The notes beneath the pieces were generated by a model. That model was not told the DNA's origin. It searched no databases and worked only from the letters and a program-made list of their open reading frames with translations. Shown piece by piece: positions 25,403 through 34,286 of a stretch of 64,000 nucleotides of DNA. The stretch's first letter is position 1, and each line of letters starts with the position of its first letter. Location: positions 24,558-88,557 of the forward strand of contig URPK01000009.1 in the NCBI GenBank assembly GCA_900549715.1, given 5' to 3'. The stretch comes from an uncultured Collinsella sp. (lineage in GTDB: Bacteria > Actinomycetota > Coriobacteriia > Coriobacteriales > Coriobacteriaceae). The position numbers and the translations under genes were made by a program.

Positions 25403-27010
25403 TTAATGGCGGAAGTGGCGCGCACCCGTGAAAACCATCGCAATATTGTGCTCGTTGCAGGCCTGGATGCTCTCGTCATCGCGCTTGGAGCCGCCGGGCT
25501 GGATGATGCAGGTCACGCCGTGTGCGGCAAGCACGTCGACGTTGTCGCGGAACGGGAAGAACGCGTCGCTTGCGCAGGCAAAGCCGCCCTTCTCCACGCC
25601 CTCGCGCTCGCAGAAGTCCTCGGCGCGCTCGCAGGCAAGCAGCGCAGAGTCAACGCGGTTGGGCTGACCGGGGCCCATGCCAATGCCGGCCTTGCCCTTG
25701 GAGACCAGGATGGCGTTGGACTTGACGCCCTTACAGACCTTCCAGGCAAACTCGAGCTCGGCCATCTCGGCGTCGGTGGGCTTGCGGTCGGTGGGGAACG
25801 TAAAGGTCGCGGGATCCTCGGTCACGCGGTCGACCTCCTGCACCAGCATGCCGCCGTCGATGGAGCGCAGCTCCACTTGGGCACCGTGGTCCACGCCGCC
25901 GGTAGCCAGCACGCGCAGGTTGGGGCGCTTGGCCATGCGCTCGAGCGCCTCATCGGTGTAGCTCGGGGCGATGATGACCTCGACGAACTGCTTGTTCTGG
26001 TCGGCGAAGTGCTCAACCAGCTCAAAGGGAACCTCGCGGTTGCAGGCGATGATGCCGCCGAAGGCGCTCTTGGGATCGCAGGCGAAAGCGCGGTCGTAGG
26101 CGGCCGTGATGTCCTCGGCAACGGCGGAACCGCAGGGGTTCTGATGCTTGAGGATCACGCAGGCCGGCTCGTCGAACTCGCGGACCAGGTTCCAAGCGGC
26201 GTCGGCATCCAGATAGTTGTTGTAGCTGAGCGGCTTGCCCTGGATCTGCTCGGAGCCCACGAGCGGGAACTGCGAGCTCGCGGTGTTCTCGCAGCCCTCG
26301 GCAAAACGATAGACCGTGGCCTTCTGCTGTGGGTTCTCGCCATAGCGCAGGTCGTCGACCTTTTCCAGCGAAATCTCGAGCTTGGCAGAGGTGTCCGCCA
26401 CGTCGCTTGCCTGGGCGGCAAGCCAACGGGAGATAGCCGTATCGTAGGCGGCGGTAGTCTGGTAGACCTTCACCTGCAGGCGACGACGGGTGGCAAGCGT
26501 GGTGCAGCCGCCGGTCTCGCGCATCTCGGCAAGGACAGCGTCATAGTCGGCCGGGTCAGAGATGACGGTAACGCTCGCAGCGTTCTTAGCGGCGGAGCGC
26601 AGCATGGAGGGACCGCCAATGTCGATGTGCTCGATGGCGTCCGCAAAGGTGACCTCGGGGTTGGCGACGGTCTTCTCGAACTCGTACAGGTTGACGACGA
26701 CCAAGTCGATCAGCTTAATGCCGTGCTGAGCGGCCTCCTGCATGTGCTGCTCGGAATCGCGGCGGGCCAGCAGCGCGCCGTGAACCTTGGGGTGCAGGGT
26801 CTTAACGCGGCCGTCCATCATCTCGGGATAGCCCGTGAACTCCTCGATGGGGGTTACGGGAACGCCCGCGTCCTCGATGGCACGAGCCGTGCCGCCCGTA
26901 GAGATGATCTCGACGCCAAAGTCATCGACCAGCGTCCGTGCGAAATCGACGACACCCGTTTTATCGGTAACCGAGATCAACGCGCGTGCGATCTTCACAT
27001 CAGATCCCAT
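25403..27010 (-). CDS. purH: Bifunctional AICAR formyltransferase / IMP cyclohydrolase
   Basis: 535 residues, the full-length two-domain enzyme for the last two steps of IMP synthesis. The N-terminal MGS-like cyclohydrolase domain shows SVTDKTGVVDFAR, ISTGGTA and RVKTLHPKVHGALL. The C-terminal formyltransferase domain shows LRYGENPQQKA and the catalytic Lys-His pair in KHQNPCG (288-294). ATG 27008-27010. No other pur genes are adjacent. Its 3' end carries the 116-bp hairpin element and a terminator. Confidence 0.96.
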   Translation of the reverse strand: MGSDVKIARALISVTDKTGVVDFARTLVDDFGVEIISTGGTARAIEDAGVPVTPIEEFTGYPEMMDGRVKTLHPKVHGALLARRDSEQHMQEAAQHGIKLIDLVVVNLYEFEKTVANPEVTFADAIEHIDIGGPSMLRSAAKNAASVTVISDPADYDAVLAEMRETGGCTTLATRRRLQVKVYQTTAAYDTAISRWLAAQASDVADTSAKLEISLEKVDDLRYGENPQQKATVYRFAEGCENTASSQFPLVGSEQIQGKPLSYNNYLDADAAWNLVREFDEPACVILKHQNPCGSAVAEDITAAYDRAFACDPKSAFGGIIACNREVPFELVEHFADQNKQFVEVIIAPSYTDEALERMAKRPNLRVLATGGVDHGAQVELRSIDGGMLVQEVDRVTEDPATFTFPTDRKPTDAEMAELEFAWKVCKGVKSNAILVSKGKAGIGMGPGQPNRVDSALLACERAEDFCEREGVEKGGFACASDAFFPFRDNVDVLAAHGVTCIIQPGGSKRDDESIQACNEHNIAMVFTGARHFRH

Positions 27011-27275
27011 GCAGTCCTCCTGTCTGGTACGCCGCCGTGCTCTGTGAGTCGGTGATACGTCGATCTGCAGCGCTCGCGCAGCGGCATTGAAAATACTGAT
27101 TCAATGTAGCGCATCGAGCGCATCGATGCACCCCGCAACGGGCGCATGTGCAGAAAAAGTTTGCGCGCGGAGGGGATGGGCACGGTGAGTTCATGGAACA
27201 CAGGGGCACCATAATTAGATGCCAATAGCGTGGTAGAACTGTGCTCGATATGCATCCGCAAAAGAAAGAGGCACC

Positions 27276-27917
27276 ATGGTCTCGCGGGTTCTCTACCGAC
27301 CGTTTGATACCGAAGACTTCGACGCCATCGCGCTGATTCTGCAGCAGCTTTGGCATAACAATTCGGATAACGATGAGTACAACCGCCTTGAGGCCGCGTG
27401 CGACCTCGCCTATTGCCTTTCGTCATCGACGTTTTCGCAGGTTGCCGTAATCGACGGTCAGGCGCGTGGCATTTCGCTCGCGCGTGCGGGACAGAGCTCC
27501 GGCGCCACCGTTAAGGAACATTGGATGGATACCGAACGCGCGCTGCTATCGCAGATGCGTGAACTGGAGCCTGATGCCTGCGCCGAGTATCTCTCGTTTG
27601 TGCGTGCAACCATCCGAACCAACAACCGCCTGCTCGAGAGCAGCCCGTTGCCGCACGACAACGAAGTCACGCTGCTCGCCGTCGATCCCGATGTCCACGG
27701 CCTGGGCGTTGGCTCGGTTTTGCTCGATGCCGCGGTCTCGTACCTGTCCTCGCGCGGGGCGACAAGGGCACACTTGTACACCGACTCTAACTGCTCGTGG
27801 AAGTTCTACGAGCTGCACGGCTTTAAGCGCACGGCCACGCACCGCGCCAACCGCGAAGAGCGCCGCCACGACATGCCGCGCGAAAGCTTCCTCTACGAAC
27901 TCGATCTAACAGCCTAG
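27276..27917 (+). CDS. GNAT-family N-acetyltransferase
   Basis: 213 residues. The C-terminal half has the acetyl-CoA site LLAVDPDVHGLGVGSVLLDAA, followed by ATRAHLYTDSNCSWKFYELHGFKR, the usual beta5-alpha4 region of GNAT enzymes. The N-terminal part (YRPFDTEDFDAIALILQQLW) is the substrate side. The substrate is unknown. ATG at 27276 preceded by AAAGAAAGAG. Divergent from purH. Confidence 0.85.
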   Translation: MVSRVLYRPFDTEDFDAIALILQQLWHNNSDNDEYNRLEAACDLAYCLSSSTFSQVAVIDGQARGISLARAGQSSGATVKEHWMDTERALLSQMRELEPDACAEYLSFVRATIRTNNRLLESSPLPHDNEVTLLAVDPDVHGLGVGSVLLDAAVSYLSSRGATRAHLYTDSNCSWKFYELHGFKRTATHRANREERRHDMPRESFLYELDLTA

Positions 27918-28034
27918 CCCGGGCAGTTAGGGACGTTCCTCTTGTGCCGGCACTCCGGGACACTCCTTGGCAGCAACCACACCTAGTCATTGGGGACGTT
28001 CTTAAATGACTAGTCGCTGGGGACAGTCTTGATC
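27916..28034. repeat. Cluster of GGGACGTTC/GGGACACTCC repeat units, copy 4
   Basis: Starts at the GNAT stop. In order: GGCAGTTAGGGACGTTCCT, CCGGGACACTCCTTGGCA, CCTAGTCATTGGGGACGTTC, AAATGACTAGTCGCTGGGGA. Thus both word types (CGGCAGTT- and TAGTCATT-flanked) occur together, indicating one composite repeat family. Confidence 0.75.
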
Positions 28035-28119
28035 AAAACGGTCGCCGAAGCCCTCGCCGGCATCACCCTATAGAGGGGTCTGCAAATAGCTGTGGGCAAA
28101 AGTAAAAGATCGGCGCATA

Positions 28120-28167
28120 AAAAGGGGATGGGCTTTCCCCGACGGCTGTCGAGAAAAGCCCATCCCA
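28120..28167 (-). terminator. Terminator after the DUF2207 gene
   Basis: GGGATGGGCTTT...AAAGCCCATCCC-type stem (about 28124-28167) followed by TTTTTAT on the minus strand, just beyond the stop at 28181. Confidence 0.88.
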
Positions 28168-28180
28168 TAATTTACGACCG

Positions 28181-30127
28181 TTAGAACGTTCCGCCGCCGC
28201 CTCCGCCGACGCCGCCACCGCCGCCACCGGAAAAGCCGCCACCGCTGCCGCCGCTCGAGCTATCGGAACTCGAAGCCAGCTCGCGGATGGTCTCGTGGTA
28301 CACATCGTTGAACGAATCGAGCGGGGACTCGTTGCCGTAGTGATGGTAATACCACCAGTAGCAGGGGTAGTTGTCGTAGAAATCGTCACTGTTGCGCAGG
28401 TCCGCAGGCACGGCTTCGGCCAGCTGTCGCAGCACTTCTTTCGAAACGCCCAGGGCAACGCCCATCACCAGCAACTTGTTCCACAAGATCAGGTCGCTGG
28501 GGACGGCCTCCTTCAGACGCGTAAAGTCCTCGAGCCAATGCTTGAGCGCCTTGCAGCGAGCCGCCACCTCGGCGCCCTCCGGCGTGTAGCGGCGGAAGGT
28601 GCAGCTCAGGACAAAGCCCACGATCGTGACGGGGATCGAGATCATAGCGGCACCGACGTTGGCGTCCGCAAAGTCGGTATAGATCAGAGAGCCCAGAATG
28701 CCAAAGACGATGATGATGCCGAGAACCAAGCCGGCAACCAGGGCGATGGTGCCGTCCGAGGCGATAAGCTCGCGCGTCTCCAGCTTGCCCTTAACCGTGC
28801 TTTGATAGTCCTCGAGCTTGTTGCCAACAGATTCAGTACGCTCGCTGGCATACTCCTCCAGCTCGCTAAACGTGCGTGAACGGACGCCGTCTTTATCGGG
28901 CTTAACGCCGGCGAAGAAGACCTTGAGCACATCGCGATCGATGCCGTCCTTCTTGGCAGCCTTCCAGGCCTCGCCGGTCACTGTGATGCGATACGTCTGC
29001 TCCTCTTTTTCGCGACGGAGCAGACCCTTCTTCTTGGTCTCGGTCGCTTCTTCCAGCTTGATCACGCGGTCGTCGGTGAGCTTCATAAGCGTGGCGATAT
29101 ATGCCTGATCGGGCACGTCGTTCCAGCTCATGAGAGCTGCAAGCACCGCGGGATGGTCGGCCGAGGGCACATCGCGGAAGTACTCGTCCTGAAAGAGCGG
29201 CTTGGGTTTGGGCCTGCGCAGCTTAAGCATCACGATCACACCGGTATAGGCAACCGCCACGACAACACACACCACGGCAATCGCGCCGGCAACCGCACGC
29301 GCGTGCTCACGGCGAGCGTTGGCCTCGTCGGCCCATTCCTTCTCTTCGCTCAGAATCGTCGACATGCGCTTTTCGCCCGAGACGGCAAGCTGCGGCACCC
29401 AGTCGCTGGGGAAGGCGATGCGTGCCTCGGCGAATTCGCCCTCATGCACGCAGGGAATGGTATAGGTGACCATGGGCTCGTCCGCATCGAGCGACACGTC
29501 GCCCGTCAGCGGGCCGTGGCCCCATGCGCGGAAGTTATCGCCTTTGACGGCAGCCGTCCCGGCAGCGGCATTTGCAAAGTAGACTTCCATCTCGACGTCA
29601 TCGGAGTCCGCCGACCAGCCGTCGCCGACGAATTTCCAGTAGAGCTCGGCGGTATCGGCCCAGTTCATAACCGCACCGGTCATGGAATAACTCACGTAGT
29701 AGATTGCGCTGTCGCCGCTCTCGTGAGGGCTGAACACCTTAATCTTTACGCCGTCGTCGGACTGTTCCACCGTGTAAACGCCGTCGTCGCCTTTATTTGC
29801 GCTGTCGACCTTGTTAAACGCAGTGTCGTCTTCCTCGACGCTCAGCACATTGACGACCACCGAGCCGCCTTGCTGGTTAGAGCCTGTATTGATATCCCAA
29901 TACACGCCGTTAATGTCATCGTCGAAATCGAACTGGCGTCCCTCGACAACGGTCAGCGAGCCATCGGCCTCAACCGTGGCACCGATATAGGTTTGGCTCA
30001 TGGAGTAGCCGTCGGCGTGCGCGACGGCAGGCAGCAGCAGCAGCGCGCACGCGACGAGCGCGCAAATGTAAGCAAATCGCGCAAACGGGCAGCGCTGCCG
30101 ACAGGTCTTGGCAACGGGGGCGTTCAT
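28181..30127 (-). CDS. DUF2207 family membrane protein
   Basis: 648 residues. An N-terminal signal-like hydrophobic segment (FAYICALVACALLLLPAVAHA) ends in a cleavage-type site. The external domain (YIGATVEADGSLTVVEGRQFDFDDDINGVYW) is typical of DUF2207. One transmembrane helix (IAVVCVVVAVAYTGVIVMLKL) is followed by a cytoplasmic winged-helix-like part, then two further helices, and the protein ends in a Gly/Ser-rich tail with GGGGG runs. The function is unknown; the family is frequent in gut anaerobes. Start at 30125-30127 with AAAGGA upstream, 12 codons inside the longest frame. Confidence 0.88.
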   Translation of the reverse strand: MNAPVAKTCRQRCPFARFAYICALVACALLLLPAVAHADGYSMSQTYIGATVEADGSLTVVEGRQFDFDDDINGVYWDINTGSNQQGGSVVVNVLSVEEDDTAFNKVDSANKGDDGVYTVEQSDDGVKIKVFSPHESGDSAIYYVSYSMTGAVMNWADTAELYWKFVGDGWSADSDDVEMEVYFANAAAGTAAVKGDNFRAWGHGPLTGDVSLDADEPMVTYTIPCVHEGEFAEARIAFPSDWVPQLAVSGEKRMSTILSEEKEWADEANARREHARAVAGAIAVVCVVVAVAYTGVIVMLKLRRPKPKPLFQDEYFRDVPSADHPAVLAALMSWNDVPDQAYIATLMKLTDDRVIKLEEATETKKKGLLRREKEEQTYRITVTGEAWKAAKKDGIDRDVLKVFFAGVKPDKDGVRSRTFSELEEYASERTESVGNKLEDYQSTVKGKLETRELIASDGTIALVAGLVLGIIIVFGILGSLIYTDFADANVGAAMISIPVTIVGFVLSCTFRRYTPEGAEVAARCKALKHWLEDFTRLKEAVPSDLILWNKLLVMGVALGVSKEVLRQLAEAVPADLRNSDDFYDNYPCYWWYYHHYGNESPLDSFNDVYHETIRELASSSDSSSGGSGGGFSGGGGGGVGGGGGGTF

Positions 30128-30641
30128 AGGCACATCCTTTGTCTGTGATACCAGTAGCGTCATTGTCCCACGTTTGCGGGTTCATGTGACGAACATCTAG
30201 GTCAGCGGAGTATTAAACGGGACGAAAGTCACGCCCGCGACCGGCACCTGGGGACGTTCCTTATCTGCCGGCAATCTGGGACACTCCTTGGCATAGCCCG
30301 CTCCGGCATAGATACCACTTCATAGCTCCGTCACAGGTGTAGCGGCTTTGTGTGGGCGCGGCGTGAGCCGATTAAGCCGGCGAGCGAGGGGCATAAAGCA
30401 GTTGAGCGAAAACGGTTTGCCCCTTTGCCGTTCGCTTGAGGATCATGTCCCCCTTTTCCGCGGAAACCCCGGCAGTTGCGAAGAGCTGCCGGGGTTTCTG
30501 TCGTTTGAGGGGTTGAAGGGGCTGAGCTTGGGGCGGTAATCGAGGTGTTCAGTCGGTGCCCGCCGCGCACAACACGCAGCCTCGGCAACTCGCGAGCATC
30601 GACGACGCCCCCTCACCTCACCCCGCGCTATACTTGTCCGC
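30128..30641. other. 514-bp divergent intergenic region with hairpins; possible small RNA
   Basis: Contains repeat words at 30238-30295 (ACCTGGGGACGTTCCTTATC and CTGGGACACTCCTTGGCA). A perfect 13-bp stem GAAACCCCGGCAG/CTGCCGGGGTTTC at 30463-30498 looks like a terminator, yet no gene ends here. GC-rich partly self-complementary sequence lies between 30335 and 30460. An unannotated RNA is possible. I found no convincing protein frame. Confidence 0.5.
30629..30641 (+). promoter_or_regulatory. TATACT -10 box, probable leaderless start of GluQRS
   Basis: TATACT at 30629-30634 is 7 bp from the ATG at 30642, so the transcript would begin at or next to the start codon. No ribosome binding site is visible before that ATG. 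No good -35 hexamer is visible. Confidence 0.55.
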
Positions 30642-31661
30642 ATGGATATCAACGCATGCAACATAGCAACACCCGCCGTGGCCATGTCGACGGCGCCCAA
30701 CAGCAAGCTCGCCCCCGCCCTCGCGCCGGTCGTGGGCCGCTTTGCCCCGTCGCCCTCGGGCCGCATGCACCTGGGCAACGTGTTCAGCTGCCTGTGCGCG
30801 TGGCTTTCGGCCCGCAGCCAGGGCGGCAGCATCGTGTTGCGCATCGAGGACCTGGACGATCGCTGCAAGCGCCCGGAACTTGCCGCCCAATTGATTGACG
30901 ACCTAGCCTGGCTGGGGCTTGAGTGGGACGAAGGCCCCTACTACCAGCACGATCGCCTGGACTTGTACGAGGACGCCCTGCACCAGCTGCAAGACGCCGG
31001 CCTCACCTATCCCTGCTTTTGCACGCGCGCCGAGCTCCACACCGCAAGCGCGCCGCACGCGAGCGACGGCACGCCCATCTACCGCGGCGCCTGCCGAGGC
31101 CTTTCTGCCGAGGAGGTGGCCCGCCGCAGCGCCCTGCGCGCCCCGGCCACACGTCTGCGCGTGCCCACCGTCGACGACCTCGCAGACGACGTGATCGAAT
31201 TTGTGGATCGCACGTACGGCGCCCAATGCGAAGCACTCGCCACCGAGTGCGGCGACTTTTTGGTGCGCCGCAGCGACGGCGTGTTTGCCTATCAGCTAGC
31301 CGTGGTGGTCGACGACGCTGCCATGGGCGTCACCGAGGTCGTGCGCGGATGCGACCTGCTGGGGTCCACGCCGCGCCAGATCTATCTGCAGCACCTGTTG
31401 GGACTGCCCACGCCGCACTACGCACATATTCCGCTGCTCATGGCACCGGACGGCCGCCGCCTTTCCAAACGAGACCGCGATCTGGACCTGGGCGAACTCC
31501 GCGCCCGCTTTGGCACGCCCGAAGCGCTGCTGGGCTGGCTCGCCGGGCAAACGGGCATCGCGCCGGACACCACGCCGCGCTCTGCCGAGCGGCTGGTCGA
31601 GCACTTTAGCTGGGATGTTATCCGCAAGCACAGGGAGAACATTACCGTAACGGCTGAGTAA
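30642..31661 (+). CDS. gluQ: Glutamyl-Q tRNA(Asp) synthetase
   Basis: 339 residues. A truncated GluRS paralogue without an anticodon-binding domain, which glutamylates the queuosine base of tRNA(Asp). GRFAPSPSGRMHLGN is the class I HIGH region, LRIEDLDDRC and LGLEWDEGPYYQHDR are GluRS motifs, CFCTRAE...YRGAC is the zinc module typical of GluQRS, and RRLSKRDRDLD is the KMSKS equivalent. If M15 (30684) were the true start, the protein would lose a non-conserved extension. A downstream 15-bp gap separates it from the convergent metallophosphoesterases. Confidence 0.92.
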   Translation: MDINACNIATPAVAMSTAPNSKLAPALAPVVGRFAPSPSGRMHLGNVFSCLCAWLSARSQGGSIVLRIEDLDDRCKRPELAAQLIDDLAWLGLEWDEGPYYQHDRLDLYEDALHQLQDAGLTYPCFCTRAELHTASAPHASDGTPIYRGACRGLSAEEVARRSALRAPATRLRVPTVDDLADDVIEFVDRTYGAQCEALATECGDFLVRRSDGVFAYQLAVVVDDAAMGVTEVVRGCDLLGSTPRQIYLQHLLGLPTPHYAHIPLLMAPDGRRLSKRDRDLDLGELRARFGTPEALLGWLAGQTGIAPDTTPRSAERLVEHFSWDVIRKHRENITVTAE

Positions 31662-31676
31662 TCAGGCACCCCACCC

Positions 31677-32402
31677 CTACGCAACATCCCAGGGCTGGAG
31701 TTCGTCGCCCAGGCGAACGATGCAGTCGTAGAGCACGGTATGGCGCTCGGCCGGGTTGGCATCCCGATGAAAATGCCCGTAGTACCAGCGCTTGTAGTCC
31801 AAGCGGTCCTCCAGCTCATCGAAAAACGCCGTAAGCCGATCAACGGCGGGGCAATTCCAGCCGGGCGCCGGATAAAGCGTGGGCGAAAGCATGCGCGTAG
31901 AGCAGGTGTGGGTGACCACGTAGTCGACCTTCCAACCCACGCTGTCGAGCTTTGCCCGCGCCTCCTCAAAGTTGCGCTCGTCCGGCAGTTCCTGCGGCCA
32001 CCAGCTGGAATAGGGAATGCGGTATTCTTTGTCCACGCTCGTGGCGCCGCCCATGGTAAAGATCGTTGAGCCGTCGAGCTCAAAAACCTCGCCGCGCGTC
32101 AGGCGCCGTATGGGGGAGGTATCCGACAGACGCTGCGTCAGCCCACCGTGCCACAGCTCCATGGGACGCTCCGCCCAGTGATCGAAACGCTCGTGGTTGC
32201 CGTCGACGAACAGCACGGTATAGGGGCGCGACTCCAGCCAAGCGATGTCGGCACATTCCTCGGCAGAGAAATCCCAGGGAAAGCCAAAGTCGCCCGCGAT
32301 AATCAGATAGTCGTCGCTCGTCAGGCTATCCCCAAGGTCCCAATCGCGCAGCTTTTGCATGTCGAGGCCGCCATGAATATCGCCCGTCACATAGACTGTC
32401 AT
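31677..32402 (-). CDS. Metallophosphoesterase, tandem copy 1
   Basis: 241 residues, calcineurin-like fold. Metal motifs GDIHG, IAGDFGF, DGNHERFD, VVTHTCS and GHFHRD are in the expected order. It is clearly paralogous to the gene at 33047-33802 (shared MGGA, WWPxE and GWKVDYVVTH blocks). The substrate is unknown; such enzymes act on phosphodiesters, nucleotides or phosphoproteins. Its ATG overlaps the stop of the next gene (ATGA), so the three genes form one operon. Confidence 0.87.
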   Translation of the reverse strand: MTVYVTGDIHGGLDMQKLRDWDLGDSLTSDDYLIIAGDFGFPWDFSAEECADIAWLESRPYTVLFVDGNHERFDHWAERPMELWHGGLTQRLSDTSPIRRLTRGEVFELDGSTIFTMGGATSVDKEYRIPYSSWWPQELPDERNFEEARAKLDSVGWKVDYVVTHTCSTRMLSPTLYPAPGWNCPAVDRLTAFFDELEDRLDYKRWYYGHFHRDANPAERHTVLYDCIVRLGDELQPWDVA

Positions 32403-33037
32403 CGGATCACCACTTCCCTCTTATAGGTTTCGAGATCGTGCTCGACCTGCTCATCGCCCGTGGCGTTGACCCACCACGGCCACTTAACGCAACACGCCGG
32501 CTCGTCGACCTGCGCAAACCATGACTTGAGCTCCTCCAAGCTCACCGGAGCGTAGCCGCTGGCGTCCACGCCCACGTCATAGCGCAGCAGTCCCTGCCGA
32601 AGGTTGAACTTGTTGTACGCGCCGCCGCAGCTGTGGATATGTCCGTGCAGATGCCAGCCACCGTGCGACATGCCCTGCCAATCGACCATGGGATAGTGGC
32701 TCAGCACGATTTTTTGACGGTCGATCTTGAGCACGCAAATGGGCGGCTCGACGATAAAAGCATCCGCCACCGCAGGCTGCGTCCAGTCTTTGTCATGGTT
32801 GCCGGGCAGCAGATGGACGCGCTTGCATGCAATGCTTTTGCGCAGCTCGTAGGCATCTTGGACCGTCATCTTAAAGCTGAAGTCACCCAAAATGTAAAGC
32901 TCGTCATCCGCAGCGACCTTGCTATTAATGCTAGCGACCATGGCGTCGTTCATCTGCCCAACAGTCGACCAAGGCCTGTCGGCGAGCCGCAGCATGTTCT
33001 CGTGCCCAAAGTGGGTATCGCTGGTAAACCAGATCAT
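32399..33037 (-). CDS. Metallophosphoesterase, tandem copy 2 (distinct subfamily)
   Basis: 212 residues. Motifs FTSDTHFGHENML, LGDFSF, LPGNHDKDW, LSHYPMVDW and HGHIHSCGG define a different, shorter phosphoesterase subfamily, often seen in phages and gut bacteria. It lacks the WWPEE and GWKVDYVVTH blocks of its two neighbours, so it is not simply their duplicate. It is separated from the upstream gene by 9 bp and overlaps the downstream one by 4 bp. Confidence 0.87.
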   Translation of the reverse strand: MIWFTSDTHFGHENMLRLADRPWSTVGQMNDAMVASINSKVAADDELYILGDFSFKMTVQDAYELRKSIACKRVHLLPGNHDKDWTQPAVADAFIVEPPICVLKIDRQKIVLSHYPMVDWQGMSHGGWHLHGHIHSCGGAYNKFNLRQGLLRYDVGVDASGYAPVSLEELKSWFAQVDEPACCVKWPWWVNATGDEQVEHDLETYKREVVIR

Positions 33038-33046
33038 GGGGACCTC

Positions 33047-33802
33047 CTAACGCTCTTGCTCAAAATAGTCACTCGCCGTCTCATCCTGCCCATCGGCACA
33101 TCGCGCTTCGATCGGCACGATATCTTGGTAGATAAGACGATGCTTGTCATCGCGCCATTCATCGTCATGGTAATGGCCAAAGAACCAGGTGCGGTAGTCG
33201 AGCCGCCCGTCGAGCTCGCCCAAAAAGGCCTGCAGCGAATCGTCGTAGAACTCGCGATTGCACTCCATGCACAGCTCGTCAGCCAAATCGACCGGCGCCT
33301 CGTGCGTCACAACATAGTCGACCTTCCAGCCCGCGCGATCGAGCGAGGCGCGACAGTGTTTGATCTCGCGCTCACTCGGCATCTCCTCGGGCCACCACGT
33401 CTTTCCCTCCTGACGCCACTGTTTGTCATGGCTCGCGGCGCCACCCATGGCGAGCACCGTGGTCCCCGTGATGTCGAACACCTCGCCGCGCATCAGGTGC
33501 AGCACGTGCGGGCGAACCTCGTGAACGAGGCCCCCGTTCCACTCACGCATTGGCAGCCCCGCCAGCAGATGATGGTTCTCGTGATTGCCGTCGACAAAAC
33601 ACGTGGTCCAGGGCTTGGACTCAAACCAGTCGAGCCAGTATTTGTCGGTGTTCGAGCCGCTCCATATAAAGCCAAAGTCACCGGCAACGATCACCACGTC
33701 ATCGCGTGTCAGCGTTCGACCCAATGGCCAAGCGCGCGACGAGAAGCGGCTCGCACCGTACTCGGCAACACCGTGAACGTCTCCGGTAACGAAAATGGAC
33801 AT
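33047..33802 (-). CDS. Metallophosphoesterase, tandem copy 3
   Basis: 251 residues, paralogue of 31677-32402. Motifs TGDVHG, VAGDFGFIW, DGNHENHH, MGGAASHDK, WWPEEMPSERE, GWKVDYVVTHEAP and GHYHDDE. It is the first gene of the three-phosphoesterase operon. ATG at 33800-33802. Confidence 0.87.
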   Translation of the reverse strand: MSIFVTGDVHGVAEYGASRFSSRAWPLGRTLTRDDVVIVAGDFGFIWSGSNTDKYWLDWFESKPWTTCFVDGNHENHHLLAGLPMREWNGGLVHEVRPHVLHLMRGEVFDITGTTVLAMGGAASHDKQWRQEGKTWWPEEMPSEREIKHCRASLDRAGWKVDYVVTHEAPVDLADELCMECNREFYDDSLQAFLGELDGRLDYRTWFFGHYHDDEWRDDKHRLIYQDIVPIEARCADGQDETASDYFEQER

Positions 33803-33887
33803 CTAGCAACACCTCCGCGCTGTGCGGCTCTGGGCAAATCGATAGCAGAAATTGCAGGCAGGCCCCGATATCTACACCCCTTAGGGC

Positions 33888-34127
33888 TTACCCCTCGTTC
33901 TTCCATCCAAACGGGTCAAAGACCCAAAAAATCAAATCGAGCACGCCGCCGGTCATCATGGCGCCGGCAAGGGCGATGATGACGTCCAGGGAACTGGCAC
34001 TTCGGAGCACGTCGAATGGCCCCAGAACAGCCAACAGCGCGACCGCTGCGCCGGCTGCGCACAGCGCAAGGCACGGCCCCGCGTCCTTGACGCACTTCTT
34101 TGCGAGATGTTTGGTGTTGTCACTCAT
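33888..34127 (-). CDS. Small membrane protein, unknown
   Basis: 79 residues from MSDNTKHLAKK (ATG 34125-34127, AAGGAG about 9 nt upstream). Two hydrophobic helices (CLALCAAGAAVALLAVL and DVIIALAGAMMTGGVLDLIFWVF) are joined by a short loop, with both ends hydrophilic. No family recognised. It starts the accessory stretch that runs to about 39.9 kb. Confidence 0.65.
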   Translation of the reverse strand: MSDNTKHLAKKCVKDAGPCLALCAAGAAVALLAVLGPFDVLRSASSLDVIIALAGAMMTGGVLDLIFWVFDPFGWKNEG

Positions 34128-34225
34128 TGGTATCGAACTCCTTAGAGGGTCGTTGTTCAGATACATGCCGCCGCGGCAGGGTTGGACGGCAGATTAAGTG
34201 TCCCATGTCGTGCGGACACGTATTA

Positions 34226-34267
34226 GTTACCCTACAAATAATTGCATTTGATAGAATGTAGGGTAAC
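34226..34267. promoter_or_regulatory. Perfect 11-bp inverted repeat upstream of the antitoxin-like gene
   Basis: GTTACCCTACA (34226-34236) and TGTAGGGTAAC (34257-34267) are exact reverse complements with a 20-bp AT-rich spacer that includes TAGAAT at 34252-34257, a possible -10 box. The gene starts at 34287. The position is that of an autoregulatory operator. Confidence 0.75.
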
Positions 34268-34286
34268 TGCTCAGAAGGGAGGCACC

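Noticed and set aside
25334..27055. 573-codon plus-strand open frame opposite purH
   Set aside because: Shadow of purH; Val/Leu/Gly-rich with no recognisable domain.
30331..30588. 85-codon minus-strand frame in the GluQRS upstream region
   Set aside because: No ribosome binding site, runs through a terminator-like hairpin and shows no protein-like composition.
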